Counted from the stretch's first letter, positions 22,869 to 36,443 are shown. The stretch: 64,000 nucleotides of DNA from Acanthopleura granulata (GCA_016165875.1 JABBOT010000001.1:14390330-14454329), one strand, 5' to 3'. The notes: generated by a model from the letters alone, not told the origin. Translations and numbers: made by a program.

Positions 22869-25800
22869 CCGAAACTTAGTCGGACAGAGCTTGATAGAAA
22901 TAATGATGACATAAAATCCATCTGCTCACTGTCAAGATCCACGGGGAAGTACGCACGGGATCAATGGTACAAATTTAAGAGAGTAATATTCTAACTACGA
23001 TAAACGTTTGATTTTGACATGATATTTTATTTATTTTCCCGGCATAATGTCCCGGATTTATATCGTGCAAAGGTCAAAACTTAGCATGTGTACTTTATGA
23101 AACGTTGTGTAGTTCTAAAATCTATGTCGTTCCGCTGCTCAGTTTAAGGTAACCCACAAGAAAGCACCAACATGACTGCAGTATTGGGTATGTGTTGTGG
23201 TTTGAGGTGAAAGGGGCAAGAAACTGGAATAGGAAAACTAACCCTTGTTTAATTCAAGACGTGTTCAGTTGTCACTCTCAGACGCGGTATGCCCAATACG
23301 GGATACTAAACACCGTCCAAGTACAGGTTTTAATCAAGACATTCTTTTGTGAAGGAGACAAAAAACAGAGCCAGTATCCAGCAGCCGCACGCGGTACCGC
23401 GAGTCGAATAATGTGATTACTATTGATTCAGAAAACACTGGCTGGTTTGACGAGGCCAAATCTGTAATGGCATGAGCCTAGCAAGGAAAAGTCAAAGAGT
23501 TTACGTCACTTCGCTATCGTTCATTGATTTATGTCAGTTTGTAACTGATAACAGAAGTTTCCAGATAGAGCGGAAAATGACTTATATCATCTCATTGGCT
23601 CTATGGTGATTTATACAAGCACCAAGCAATGCTGTCAGAAGCAGCTGCGAACTATTTTTTCAGAGAGATGACTTAAAATTGTTCGGGTTTTGAAACGAGT
23701 CAAGACACCGTAAGGGCTTTTGGCGAGGGTGCCTTGTGAGGAAGATTCTTGAGTTATTGAATTAGATGAAATAAGATGACTGATTGAATTAGCCAAGATA
23801 GGATGAGAGGACAAACAGATTGATCAGCTGTTAAAATAGTGGTATTATCCGATGACCATCTGCGTCATTTCAGTATTACCACACAGGAAAACAGAGAGGA
23901 AAAAAAATGTAAAAGTCGAAAGAATTATGAAGGTACTGGCCGCCAGGAATTGTAAGCCAATCTCTTAAGCAAGTTTCATGGGGAGATTCTACGAAGTCAT
24001 GTCTGAAAATTTATTCAAAACTTGAAATACGAATTTTAACCTTATCACATCATGTGAAAAATGACAGGCCGATCAAACGAGGCAAATGCCGAAGTCAACT
24101 TATCAAATAGATTTCAGGATTTCAGGCACTGACAAACACTGGAGTGTGTTTAATTGCAATGAACCAAAAGTATAGGTTTGTTGATTTATAAACCAATATT
24201 TTCAAGTAATAAAAATGTTGCAAAATAGTTCTTTCTAATGTCGAATATAAATCTTGCAGTTTTTGAGGATAGTCACTAGAGAACCTTTCCAAGAAGCTTA
24301 TTTACTAAAAAGACAACGTCTTGGTGATAAGTAAAGCCTTCAAAGACGGGATTTTCACAAACTTAGGTAGTATTTTCACCAACAAAGTAGGTAACGACCT
24401 ACTTATTTCGTTGTAGTAGCCAATGATTCAAAAATGAAATCACCGGAATTAATAACTCGTCATGACTATATTTTATATAGAGGAAGGTATGGCCCTACCC
24501 TTTATGCATTATTGTACCCAAGAGGCCTTTCTAAGCCTTTGGCACACGAATAGGCCAATTTATGGTTGAAATTCCAAAACCAATTTGGGATACAATACAA
24601 GTGTGTGCGTGGAATAAAAAGGGTCGGTATATCCTAATCTTGACTGCACACCAGCTGTCCGTTCTAGAGACGGGATCCTGGTAGATGAGATTTAGGTTGA
24701 ACGGGAATGGGTAAGGAAGGCATCGGCAATTGCAAACAGCAATCTGTTCCCTGTGTGGTCACTGTACACACGTCAGATAGGCTCTATTAAATGAAGCCCT
24801 GCCGAAGCCTTCCTAAATACAGATTTTGTTCTATCAGTAGGAAACTCATATACAAAGCACAGATCCTCGATCTACACATGATAAGACCATTGGATTTATC
24901 ATCAACAACGGAAGAGACAGCAGTTAACGAACACCCCTTGCTCACTTGCGGTTCTTTAAGCTTTGCTAGGTCAAAGTAATTTTGGCGATTTCAAAACAAA
25001 AAAGTGGAAATCATACTCCGTTATGAATATTCAAATTGATGAAACGTAAAGTGCTATAAAAAACTCTTTGAAGAAAACTCTTTGAATCTAATTCGACAGA
25101 TAAACCAAATGAACACTGCTTACCTTTTTGGCAAGATCGAAGCAAAACAGATTCATTGTCACCGCTTTCAGTGGATTATAGAATTTTCCACCAAAAGGCA
25201 AGGTCAACAGTATTACTCAAAACTTCCCGAAGACTGTGGTGGATTAACGGGGGAAGTCACACTGTGCGGAGTTCTTCAACCGAATTTAGGCTAAACATCG
25301 TTGGCACTTTCTTCAAAACTTGCACGCACTAGAGCTGGTTGCAGGGTTATGATATCAGGTGTGCCAGTTTGTCTAGGAAGCCGAAACCATGCTGTAATGC
25401 TCTTCTCATCCGCCTTTTATGTCCTTTGTTCCCCTTCGCAAGACGAGATAGAGATTCAACTATCTGGCGAGATTATACCGCTGGGGTAGCAAGCTTCCGG
25501 TGAATATGGGGAAACTCGTGCGCAGGGTATGCAGTAGGGTCCGTAGCTGGATAATACACTGTGTTACCTCGCATGGATAAGTGCTTGTGTCCTATAACAC
25601 ATTCACAAAAGACGCCACAATCCGCCCTGAGACCCTTATATAGTGTCCTTCACAAATGACGACTTTACCGTTACCCAACCGCAACCAGACAGCCGTCTTC
25701 AAGAGCTGAACAAGAAGTTGGTGGTTAAGCAATCTCCATAGTCGTCACATTCCAGTCGTTGGATAGGCTCCCTTAATCAGACCATAATCAATAGCAGCTA

Positions 25801-26106
25801 AGGCTCAAAACCGTCTAACACATCCGGCCTGCCCTGGCTTTATCATCCAAGTGTAAGATTCTCCAATACGGTCAAATAAACAGGACAAAAATCAAGCGTT
25901 TTCCGCCTCGTCCCTTTCCACTCGAACCAATGGGGGCCACTTACCCTCGTGCAACCCTTCAATCAGCGAATTTATTTTTGCGCCAATTTTCTAACGCACT
26001 GAAAGAAGCTCATTTCGTATCGTCAATGTAAGCGCCGGGGAAATTAGCCACTCTCGAAGCAGCTACAGCCGAACGTACAGTCTGGAATTCACCAAACCCT
26101 TGCAAT

Positions 26107-26610
26107 TTACTTCTTAATTTCCTTTGCCGATATCACATCAGTACACACAAAAGTGTCCGGGTCTTGGATCAACATTCCGAGAGGCAGGACAAGACTACGC
26201 GTCAGCGAATGCCTCTCCAGTGACTGGAGCACTGCTTTTACGCTATCCAGATTGGAAATCTGCCCGTGCGAGGAGAAGGAGTCCGTGTCTGCATACAGAT
26301 CAGCTAAACGTTCCTCGGCCACAATGCAGTATTTACTCCAGAATAACTATACTCTAGAGCCCAGTCCTAAGAAAACAGTAATCCCAGCGCTAAATGGAAT
26401 CAGGAGACCATTTTAGCACATCTCCTCAATCCTGTCCGGCTGAATGTCACTTTGCATGAGAACGCCGTCATCAGGTCTAAATCTAGCTATACGGCACCGC
26501 CGCTGGATCGAATTCGCCAAAGTAACCAACATTTGAATGCGTGTAGGTAGAAAGTCTTGGTGCTTATCACAGACCGGGGATCGGGTTAAAATATATTGCG
26601 AACGACACAT
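26107..26610 (-). pseudogene. Coding-like frame with two internal stops, unidentified
   Basis: A single frame over 504 bp looks protein-coding (for example RCRIARFRPDDGVLMQSD, later EERLADLYADTDSFSSHGQ and LVLPLGMLIQDPDTFV) with GC-rich third positions unlike its surroundings. It is interrupted by two stops about 65 and 89 codons in. I do not recognise the protein. It could be an old transposon or a processed gene copy. The downstream two thirds alone could instead be an exon, ending in a weak AA|gtaaat donor. Confidence 0.3.
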
Positions 26611-29600
26611 AAGATCACGATGCGATCAGTCATTTGACCACTTGCCTCTTACTTTTGACCAGACCTCCCTCACCAAAAGCGTCTTCACCAAGAAGCCGAG
26701 ATGAAGTGAGGTGGGATGCAGAAAGGGGCGAGAGTTCTGACAGGTCGTTATAAACAGCCCTTTGTAACCACAGAAATTCATCACAAGTATCTTAAAATAA
26801 TAAAACTGAGAGAAATATACCAGAAGTCAGGGAATTAAAAATAAAGCAGTGTCAAACGTTTAATGTTTGTTTCTTTGCACCGTCTTGCATTTAACGCTAT
26901 GCTCAATATTATGCTCTCCTTGTTGTAGACCGGTACCATACATATATAGTGCCGCCTCAATACAACGCCACACTGACGACACCAGACCTGACACCATATA
27001 ACGAGTCATAATATACTGACACAGTGTTTTCATCGAGAAACTGGGGAACGAAGACTGGAAAGCTCTTTTTAAGTTCTTCAGCATGACTCAATTCATGTTA
27101 GAAGAATCTCTTCGAGCTCGCCTACCGCCAAGATCTGGTCATACGAAACTCTTAACAATCAACAGCCCGTTGAAATAAATCGAGGATACATGTATGGTTA
27201 TATGCATGTTTCTACTAACAGGTGCGAGCGGGTAAGTGGTATCAACTCGATTTTGAAAGTACCTATGCAACGTATCCAGTTGTCATGATGTACTAAATAT
27301 AAATGAAAGCACAACTGTAGGTGTAGCCTTCTAGAGAGGAAGAGAGAGCTTGTTGCACTTTCACTTTCGTATTGGCATTGGGCAACTCCATAAAACTCTA
27401 GATATTGTTTATACGAAGTAACGCTCCAAGAACAAACACTGTTAAAATCGGAGCAACATAGTGTGACGGCGCTGAGTACAACTCTACAAGACATACAACT
27501 TTACTATTGTGACGCGATCAGGAAAGTCTGCTATCTTGCGATAGCTTCAGGTCAGAACAAGGCGAGGTTTTCCAAATTTAAATATTATCTAAGTTGCAGC
27601 TGATCTGAATGTTTTTTTTAGAATAGTAGCTAACTTGTACCACAATAAAAACTTGCACAAAACATATTTGTAAAAACATTTTTCGAAATCTTACTTAGAT
27701 CCGAAATCTAAACGCGCACAGCCCTAACTTCAAAGAAATTAAGAAATGATTTTAATATCCTATGCAAGCCGATGGCCATCATGGAATATCAAAGGCTGAG
27801 GCGGTAAACGCTCCGGTGGATTGAAAGAAATTTAAATGGATAAAAAAGGGAGAAATCAAGTTTTCAGAGGTTTTCAGATGGCGACAGATGAAGTGGCACG
27901 ATTTGTTAACACGACTTGATTGTACGTCATCTTATTAGAGTGAGTAGAATGTGATTACAGCGAGTGAGCACCGCTTCGCATACCAGGAGAACTGATCAAA
28001 GTCAGCGACGGGGACTGTTTGTCGGGGATAAACACGAGTGGAAAGAAAGCTACAACTCTACAGCGTTTTCCTCTGACGAAGATCTTTACTGCTGTAGAAG
28101 AAAACTGAAAAATGTAATTGTTATTGATTCAGAAAACAGCGATGGGTTTGGAATTGGGTAATTGTGACGATGAAGTCAATGGCCTGCACAGCGAAAGTTT
28201 TCGATTTTTCTCCAAGGCGGACATAAAGCTCTCAAACAAAGCATTGATATACGGGTTAAGAATATCAGTAAATGGGGACAAAAGACTAAATCTATCACGG
28301 CTTTCTCTGGTAGTTTTGACCCTTACAAAATATTACTCAGTAAGTTACTTCAGCATTTTGTCTAGTGAAAAAACCATTAAGGATTACTTTTTCTATCCGC
28401 CCGTATGACACGCTGGATGTCTACTTCACCTGAACGTTTCTTACAGTTCATTCTCAACTGTAACTCAACGCTTATATTCGGCCAATATGTATCATCTTTA
28501 CTTACACAGTCCCAATACCAAGAAGTATGTTGTCATTTTCAGTTAGGTTGATATATCTCAGGACACTGGGCGCGTAACCAAAAATTGTGAATACATACAG
28601 AAGACTGCAGCACCTGTACAGTGATAGCGATGTTACTCTTCTTTAGGTCAAATTAGCGCCAGAATAAGAGAGCGCAAAGTAAAACTCTTGCTATTTTTAA
28701 ATACCTGCGTTTCTTACGTATTGCTGGAGACACATATAATACTTGGAATCACTGAACAGGGAAAGTGGAAACCTGTTTCAAAGCTTATAAAGCTTAAAGC
28801 GCAAACGCAGTGATTTTGTCATCAAATGATTTGTAGCTTGTTGGCGTCGAGTTAACCAAAGTGAACGACCATAAACGGCCGAGAGGCTTGATTCCTCGAC
28901 ACACTGGCGTGAGAAAGCCTCCATTCAGGTCCAATTACCCGATCACGTGTTAATCAGCTACCGTGGCAAATACCTCCACGACATTCAGACGTAGAAACTG
29001 CTACAATTATAAGGTTCTCCACTTACATGTCCATAATTGGGTTCTACACTTCCCTCAGAAAGCTTCTAACCTACCGACAAGATCCATGTAATATGAATGC
29101 ACTTCATCTGAAATACCAATTAACGGCTTAGCGTTTGGTTGACAAGTCGAAGGTAGAAATCCGAAATCTTAAATGAAGCAATTATGAGGTTGTCAGAAGC
29201 AATAATACAGAGTAGCTTGACTTCTAACTCACGTGGCCGCCTCTGGTAATTGGAACCTCACAGCACAAATGAGAACCAAATACATGTAAGTCCCATTCAC
29301 TAACATCGTGACAATTTTAAGCTTATTGTCACTATTGATAATTTCATGGTTGACATCAAGTTATAAATAACTATACTTACATAAATATACTTCGAAAACT
29401 ATAATACAGATACAGATATTTGAAGAAAGCTCGTTTAACGCCCTGTATATGAACCGAGGGGAGTTGTAGAGGACGTTTATAAGCAAAGAAAAATAGTGTC
29501 TAAAATCAGAGTTACACTTAACAGAATTGCTAAGGCATTTATTTTTAGCATTTTCAACCATTCAACAATTGCATGAAAACATTTAAGACACGCAATAAAG

Positions 29601-30579
29601 GGGATAAAACAGCCATCTTGAAACTGAGTCATAAGAAGTACATAACACATATCAGAGAGATCGGCTTTACACAGGGTAAAGGGACCAGTTCGTCTCATAT
29701 CTCGTCAAAGTCAAGGGCAAGTTTCATTAGTCTGAGTGGCACGGGATTTGATCTTTAAGGTGGTATTACCCATGGTAAGACAAGCTCGCTAGGAAAGCTA
29801 GACCACTGTTCGTCTGTGTCTTGCACAGAACTGTCACTGCCCTTCGAGACAATTTGCCTCCGGCAGTCCCAGGCGAAAGAAGCGGTCACTTGACCCCAGG
29901 GTGGGACTACAAACCTCATAACCTGATTACTATTGATTCCCCAGACTACACCGGTCTTCAAACGCTTAATGCCCTACTACCCAATCCCCTTGAAATAAAC
30001 TGGTAAAAACTAAAAATACTGCCATGGTTTTATACAATGGGTTCATTTACTTACAAAAGCCCATTTTTCATTGTAACTGAGACGATACATATATGTGCAC
30101 TTGAACCTCGTTCTCTGCAGAATATTATTAGCCGTCTTGCTAAACGCAGTATGAAGGGACTAAGATACATCTTTTACATGCTCAGAGCCACAAAAATAAT
30201 GACGTAACACTGTTCTGCGAGAACCACAACACCTCATCCACGCACTTTCGGAAACTTTTATCTGTGACGATATTTGTAATGCCGCTTACGCTTATCTGCT
30301 TAAAATCCCCATAGAACAAGTTCATCCTTCGTACTAAATGCGCTGATTAAACTGTGCTTTTGATGCTTAACTCTTCAACATTTAATATGTACTAGTGATG
30401 AACATTTCGACACCTCTGAAAATTACTTACATATTTGGACCTTACAGGAATATAGAGTCGTTTGTTGTTTGCATTGCAGCCTCATGAGAACGCCATGGAA
30501 CCGCACACATTATATTGATACTGCACAATACTCTGAACACCTATAAACAGCACTAAAATGAACTTAACCAAAACCTGAC

Positions 30580-30650
30580 ACGGGATGGAACCCCAGGTTC
30601 CGGCTTGGAAGATCGATGTTCTAATCCCTCGAGATGGGAATACTATGCTA
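30580..30650 (-). mobile_element. tRNA-like SINE head or tRNA relic
   Basis: On the minus strand, gggattagaacatcgatctt then ggggttccatcccg resemble an A-box region and B box with tRNA-like spacing. I could not fold a complete cloverleaf, so a tRNA gene is not called. Confidence 0.4.
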
Positions 30651-32195
30651 GCTAGAACAGCAAGCTCTGGGTTCGCTTAAAGGTACTAAGTTGGCAAACT
30701 CGACATCAAGAGTATCAAGCACAATATTGCTGGGGAGCTTAAATGTCATGTGTAGGTAGATACTGCCAAGTTGAAGGTAACGATGCAAACGACTAAAACA
30801 AAGAGGGAAAAGACAGTGGGATAGTTGGAAAATGGTCACACATACACCCGGTAAAATCTGACCATGGAAATTTACCTCCAAGAAAAGCTCCAAAAATGTG
30901 CCTGTTACATTACTCTTGTATACCCTCCTGGGTAATGTATGGCGCGTACAGTTGAAGAAGATGCTAGTATCAACATCGAAATGTCATCAGAAAATGACTC
31001 CAGTAGTTGTTATCCATGCCCAATGCGTCGGTTCCTCTATATCAATAAGCTCATACTTGCCGTTGAATGAAGTCTGATATCTATATACTAATGCACAGAG
31101 CTCCTGACTCTCAGTTACAAACAGTAGCTAAATTATTCATGACCGAGGCTCTTTCAGAATCCGTGTAGCTTAACAAACAGGGCTATATATTATTCAGGCG
31201 CCACTGACTGAAGCATCTTTGGACTCCTTCAAACAAATCCCCGATGACAGGAAACAACTCTTAAATACTTGTAAATTATAGATACTTGCAAAGCTCGAAT
31301 GTAACTGTCGATTGGCCAGTATCCAATTGCAGGTTCCAACATGACGAATGCCGTATAATACAGCTTTATCCACGGCCTGTTACATATCGTCAGGCATCTC
31401 AAGCTGGGATTAGCGCTGGCTTTGGATTAATATTACCGGAGGAAGACACTGTGTCTCTCGATCAACAGCAACCAAGGAATACAGTTCATAGCTTTTTTAC
31501 TTTGTGTTAATAGTCTTGTAACAAAGCCGTCTCGAGCAACTCGCACGGCTGTATTTAACATATACCGTATACTTATAGCATACACTTCCACCGCCATATT
31601 GAACAATTGATGTCAGTGTGTATTCGGTAGTGGGGACTGCCATAATTCACCTTGCAATTTGGAAATATAAGAATGCCAATGCCTTAAAAATCTGTATAGT
31701 TTTTTTTTTTTTTTATAATTGAAAGTTTTCCTTTAAAAATGTCGCAGGGGAAATTACACTATCCAATGTGTTTTAATCTAAATCAAATTAAGGCCTTTCA
31801 ACATTTAGACTGTAACGGCAAGAATCGATAAACTTGTTGTTACCATTATTTGACAGGAAAACTCCATTTTTCCTTATCAATATCATACAGCCAAGATTAA
31901 ACTTGGCTGCTTAGAAACGACATAAAAATGTTTAACAAATACAATTTCCCGTTGTAAATCAATAGTTAACTAACCAAAACTGCAAAGGTATGCAGACTTG
32001 CCGTTCACACACTGTTACTTCATGTATAAATAATACAAAACTATGAGGAACCTCTTTCCAGTCAACCGACTTTGGTTTTTTTAAAAAAAAAGTGTAGATG
32101 AGAAAAAAATGCATAGGCACAATCTGTGAATAAATGACCCTGTAAATGTCGATATGTAGAAGATATCAATGATTCGTTATGGAAATTGTACTCAC

Positions 32196-32264
32196 CTTTC
32201 CATCGTGGTCATCGCCTTCAACAGGTGATACCTGGGCCGGGCTGTCTGACTGGGTGCCTACTTC
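32196..32264 (-). CDS. Exon 18: 69-nt acidic cytoplasmic exon
   Basis: This exon lies between ttgacaacag and AAG|gtgagt, phase 0-0. It encodes EVGTQSDSPAQVSPVEGDD then HDGK. Both splice sites match consensus well. The segment is acidic with two Ser-Pro sites. The next recognised exon is 24 kb away, so further small exons could be missing in between. Confidence 0.75.
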
Positions 32265-32310
32265 CTGTTGTCAATCGTAACAGGAAAGACTTTGAATTGA
32301 TTTGATTAAG

Positions 32311-32469
32311 AAATAATGGCTTCATTCACTGCGTATATGCTGTGATAACTGAAGTAAAAAAGGAAGTGTTCATTATTTTTGGACGACGCCGCGAGCCGAG
32401 ATCAGCAACAATTTTCACAGCATATACGCACTGAAAGAAACATATACGCCTTGAAAGAAGCCATTATTT
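32311..32469. repeat. Hairpin-forming inverted repeat
   Basis: The left arm 32311-32345 (ataatggcttcattcactgc, gtatatgctgtga) pairs with 32414-32469. The right arm carries an extra 20-bp direct repeat around cgcactgaaagaaacatata, so the stem has a bulge. Confidence 0.6.
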
Positions 32470-33177
32470 ATATTCTAACACATCACCCAATCATACACAT
32501 TTCACACTGATTTTCAGTTTTTATTACTTTCCTATTTTTCAAACTGATACCTCTTCACCTCTCTATTTTGACTACATTTCTCTTGCCTCGACCGTTCCAA
32601 GGGAGAGTCCACTAAAGCAACCACAGGTTCCAAGTCTTTGTACCTTGTGACGTCATCTCGCTGAGCTCAGAATGGAACGTCATGAAACAAAATGTATCTT
32701 TTTTTGGACGTCATGACGTCTGGGTGTAAAATGGTAAAATGAATCTACAACAGTGATATCTATAAACTATACTGTCATCAGAACTTTCATCGCTGAAAGA
32801 AATCCTGATATTTCGCCGTTATGTAAAGTATATGAATGATAAAATCTGATCTACCAAGTAAACAAGTTCAAATCCATTCCTTCACGAAAGTAAACAGCAT
32901 GAAAGAATATTATTCCGGGAGGTAAACGTACAAGCCGCATGTTGCATTAAACAAGCACTCGATGTTGCTTGAAAGGTCATCTCCAGTTTAACAGTATGTA
33001 TATTTGCACACAGGCCGCAAATTATCCGCCAGACAGAATTGTCTACACTTCTTTAACTTTAAGGCTGCTCTAAGAAAAAAATTCGTAACTCCGTCAATGC
33101 TTCTTTGATCCTATTTCCTACCGAATGCCACACTCCCGCTTCGTGCCCTCACATTTAACATCTTGACGTACATATGT

Positions 33178-33910
33178 GGCCCTGTTGTTCAAAAGGGCGT
33201 CAGCGACTAACCCAGGGTTAAATTTGCTAACCTGTGTTCAATTTGCGTTGTTCAAAGTGATGTTAAAGTTAACTCTGGGTTAAATTGGCCCTAACCCAAG
33301 GTTAATTTTAACCCATGCATGAAGGTGGGTTAAATGACTTACTCTTCACTTCTTTTACATTATTCACGACTTTTGTAACATCAAAGGTATATTTTTATAT
33401 AAACTATACTGATTTAGGAAAAATAAATCATACTTTTTTTTTATACATGCATATGTAATTCTTGGTACATGTATAAACAGTAAAAATCCTAAAGGAGAAC
33501 GAGCAGCTGGCACGGCAACATAGTTCCACAATTGTGGCAGTTCGTACATTGCACCAATCTTATAACTTTTTTGCAAGATAGGAGACAAAAAAATGAATAT
33601 GGTCATGAAGACTTTGATAACATGCACTATCTACATAGGCATAAACAAGCCATTACAGTGTACATGTATCTTGCCCACTGTTGCCATGGCTCACACTGGA
33701 TCTCTCTATGCCTACAATCTTTGATCTCCACAGTCTTTACAATTTACCAATCATGACAAGTAATCATTTAATCCTAGCTCAGCTACCACTATGACTAACC
33801 TACAGTTTAGCAACGCAAATTTAACCTGGTGTTACCTAATCCCGGAATAAGACATTTAACCCTGGGTTAGAGCTACCCCTTCGTTGAACCCTTCGTTGAA
33901 CAACTGGGCC
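33178..33910. mobile_element. MITE-like element with long inverted ends
   Basis: The left end starts ggccctgttgttcaaa and the right end, reverse-complemented, starts ggcccagttgttcaac. Similarity continues inward for about 100 bp through aacccagggttaaat and ggttaaatttgcgttg motifs. The interior is about 0.5 kb and non-coding. I recall ends of this type from repeats in marine invertebrates. Confidence 0.65.
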
Positions 33911-34497
33911 ATGGATTGCATGGCAGTTGGTGATGTCATATGTGTTTTTATACGGGCAGGGGGCATGTGCAGCACTAGCGAATCCCCCTTTTTCTAAGTG
34001 TACGGTTGGAACAATCCCGGTGAACGCTATGACGTTATTCGCTCACAACAATTTTCTGTCACGCGAAAAAATTCACTGCGTATATGCTACCGTTCATGCA
34101 CTTCATGTCTCTATTCTTCATGCAGTACGGATGTGGCAGATGTGTTAGAATTTAATTTATTATTTATACATGAGTGAAATTCCTGCATTTCATTCACTAA
34201 TAAAAGTGTTATTTTCACTGTAGGGAAATATCACATTCTGACATTTCACACCCACACGTCATGACCTCAGAAAAGAATCATTTTGTTTTATAAAGTTCCA
34301 ATCTGAACTCAGCGGAATGACGTCATAATGCAAGTTTACTCAACTGCTACATTCTCGCAAAAAAGTACGACGTCATATAATACGTCATGTACACGACGTC
34401 ACGCTCATGTCTGAGACAGCCTACGGCTGGAAAAAATGCCGCAAACTACTTAAAGTACACAAAATCAAGTTACTGTTAGATATAAATAATAAAAAGA

Positions 34498-34617
34498 ATA
34501 TTGTACATTGAAGCCTGAGTACCATAAATATTGTTCTCGTGAGAGGTGGAAATAAAAACCCACTAAACGCTCTCACTCGAACAATATTTATGGTATTCAA
34601 CCTTCACTGTGCAATAT
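34498..34617. repeat. Foldback element, 47-bp arms
   Basis: The arms 34498-34545 and 34570-34617 are inverted copies with few mismatches (core accataaatattgttc), separated by about 24 bp. Typical of a small MITE. Confidence 0.65.
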
Positions 34618-35157
34618 CCTCTATTTAATTGTTCTTTAAGACGACAGTGATCAGTTTCATGGCTGGAGGAAAGCGGAGTGTCCGCAGGTGTGACCTACAG
34701 ATATGCATACTAGTATATTAGTCGAAGAGAAGTGTTTTTTTTAAAGAAAGAAGAAACAACCGGTAGGTTGCGCAAAGCACCATGGCGGTACAAACACAGA
34801 GAGTACGGAAATACACCAATTTTTTCCTGCCCAAGGTTGGAATAAAACGCTCACTTCGTGTGCCCCGACAGAAAGACTTTGACCACAATGGGTGACAGTC
34901 CATCCTTGTGGTAAGGTATCGGCAGATTTGGTGATGAGCCCGCAAAACATTGGTTGTGTGCAAAGCTATTGGGGGTATCTTCCAAATAACTGCAATGCTT
35001 ATCTACTTGAATACTTAATTTTAAAAAAAAATGGTGAAGACATAAAATACTTAACACAAGAAAGGAAACATGAAACGTTGTAGATTTAATGAGTTCTAAA
35101 ACAAAGATATTGGTAAATGGATCGTCAATCATAAGCTGTATCATTTTTTCTATCTGT

Positions 35158-35402
35158 CCTTATTCTGCCCGATGATCTATTACATAATCTCTCCTTATTC
35201 TGCCCGATGATCTATTACATAATCTCTCCTTATTCTGCCCGATGATCTATTACATAATCTCTCCTTATTCTGCCCGATGATCTATTACATAATCTCTCCT
35301 TATTCTGCCCGATGATCTATTACATAATCTCTCCTTATTCTGCCCGATGATCTATTACATAATCTAACCTTATTCCGGCCGATGATTTATTACATAATCT
35401 GT
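35158..35402. repeat. 35-bp minisatellite, 7 copies
   Basis: The unit ccttattctgcccgatgatc plus tattacataatctct is repeated seven times. The first five or six copies are nearly identical; the last has drifted (ttccggccgatgattta). Confidence 0.9.
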
Positions 35403-35777
35403 CAGCAATTAAACTGATATATGTGAAAACACGGGATTTCCCCACGGTAACAAATTTACATTAGAAAAAGTTTGTAAATAAATGAATAGAAATTAGTAAA
35501 TTATTATTAAGAAAACAAGACAATTATCATAAACGCTGTTACTTGTATTCAAATCACGACGAAAATTATCTTGTTTTGTTCACAAATAATTTACTAATTT
35601 GTATTTATTCATTGACTAAATTTTAGATTTCTGTGGGAATGTATGTTTCTTTGGTGCTTGGAAAACTTCTTAAAACAAAAAAACTTTAACACGACGAGGA
35701 AATAAAAGTATATTGGGAGAAGGGTGCTTAGACTGCACTTACAGTTTCCATCAAAGGCAACGTAGAGTATTACTTAC

Positions 35778-35819
35778 CCGTTGTATTTCAGGCACATGTG
35801 AGTTCGTAACCCTTTTGTC
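35778..35819 (-). CDS. Exon 17: 42-nt cytoplasmic exon, sister of exon 16
   Basis: This phase 0-0 exon lies between atattag and CGG|gtaagt and encodes DKRVTNSHVPEIQR. It has the same D/E-K, VP and E spacing as exon 16. The first bases of both downstream introns and the upstream kilobase also match, so it arose by tandem duplication. Whether both are used together or alternatively cannot be told from DNA. Confidence 0.72.
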
Positions 35820-36443
35820 CTAATATAAAAAAAATAAGTTTGCTTTAAATTCACTTAAAAATATAACCTACTTAAAGCTGATTTCGATCATTTATGAATG
35901 AATCCATCGAACTATATGATATCAGTAAGCCGATCGTCATGTGTAAACCTCGTTTCGTCTCTGTCAGTTTTTACTCACTTTGATGACTACTGCATAAACT
36001 GTCAGCAATAAAAATGATACATGTTAGAACACGAGAATTTAGTTTGGTCACGAGAACAATTTTGTATCATAAACGCTGTCATCAGTATATCAAAATAGAA
36101 AGAGACTCGTTGTAGTTGCTAATATATGATTTCTCACATGTAAAAAGCACAGCCATAACTCGACTCAGCCCTAATTGTTGCTGCGGGCCTGTCATATTCC
36201 ATTAGGAAATTCTACGATTTTTATACAAATATTGGAGTTCTGAGACTGCCTATTCCATTTAAATCACGTGGGGATATCGGATTTCTGTGAAGTTTGAGGG
36301 CCCATAAGGGTTAATGAATGACAGGAAATTATTCTTTTGAGAAAGCAAGACTGTCCAGAAAGTACCAAATATTGAGAAGTGGAAGCTTAGCCAACTGTAA
36401 ACTACTGTTTCGAGAATCGAAGATCGTGCACTGTGTTACTTAC

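Larger units (their letters stand above)
8249..32195 (-). other. Intron 18, 24 kb
   Basis: This interval holds no gene I can establish. Supported contents are a degenerate A-rich array (8250-8660), a 60-bp triplicate (20401-20570), a foldback (22742-22868) and a tRNA-like SINE head (about 30580-30650). There are also several minus-strand coding-like islands (about 10004-10210, 21609-21880, 25300-25414, 26107-26610). Further small exons of the host gene, or a nested gene, cannot be excluded. Confidence 0.55.
32265..35777 (-). other. Intron 17, repeat-dense
   Basis: Almost the whole intron is repeats: a hairpin (32311-32469), two inverted related arms (about 32640-32750 and 34225-34335), a 733-bp terminal-inverted-repeat element between them (33178-33910), another foldback (34498-34617), a 35-bp minisatellite (35158-35402) and the left copy of a tandem duplication. 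No coding sequence is seen. Confidence 0.65.

Noticed and set aside
30580..30650. Functional tRNA gene
   Set aside because: A- and B-box-like sequences are present, but I cannot form the acceptor and anticodon stems; more likely a SINE head.
35158..35402. CRISPR-like array
   Set aside because: Units are direct 35-bp copies without unique spacers, and the genome is eukaryotic; it is a minisatellite.
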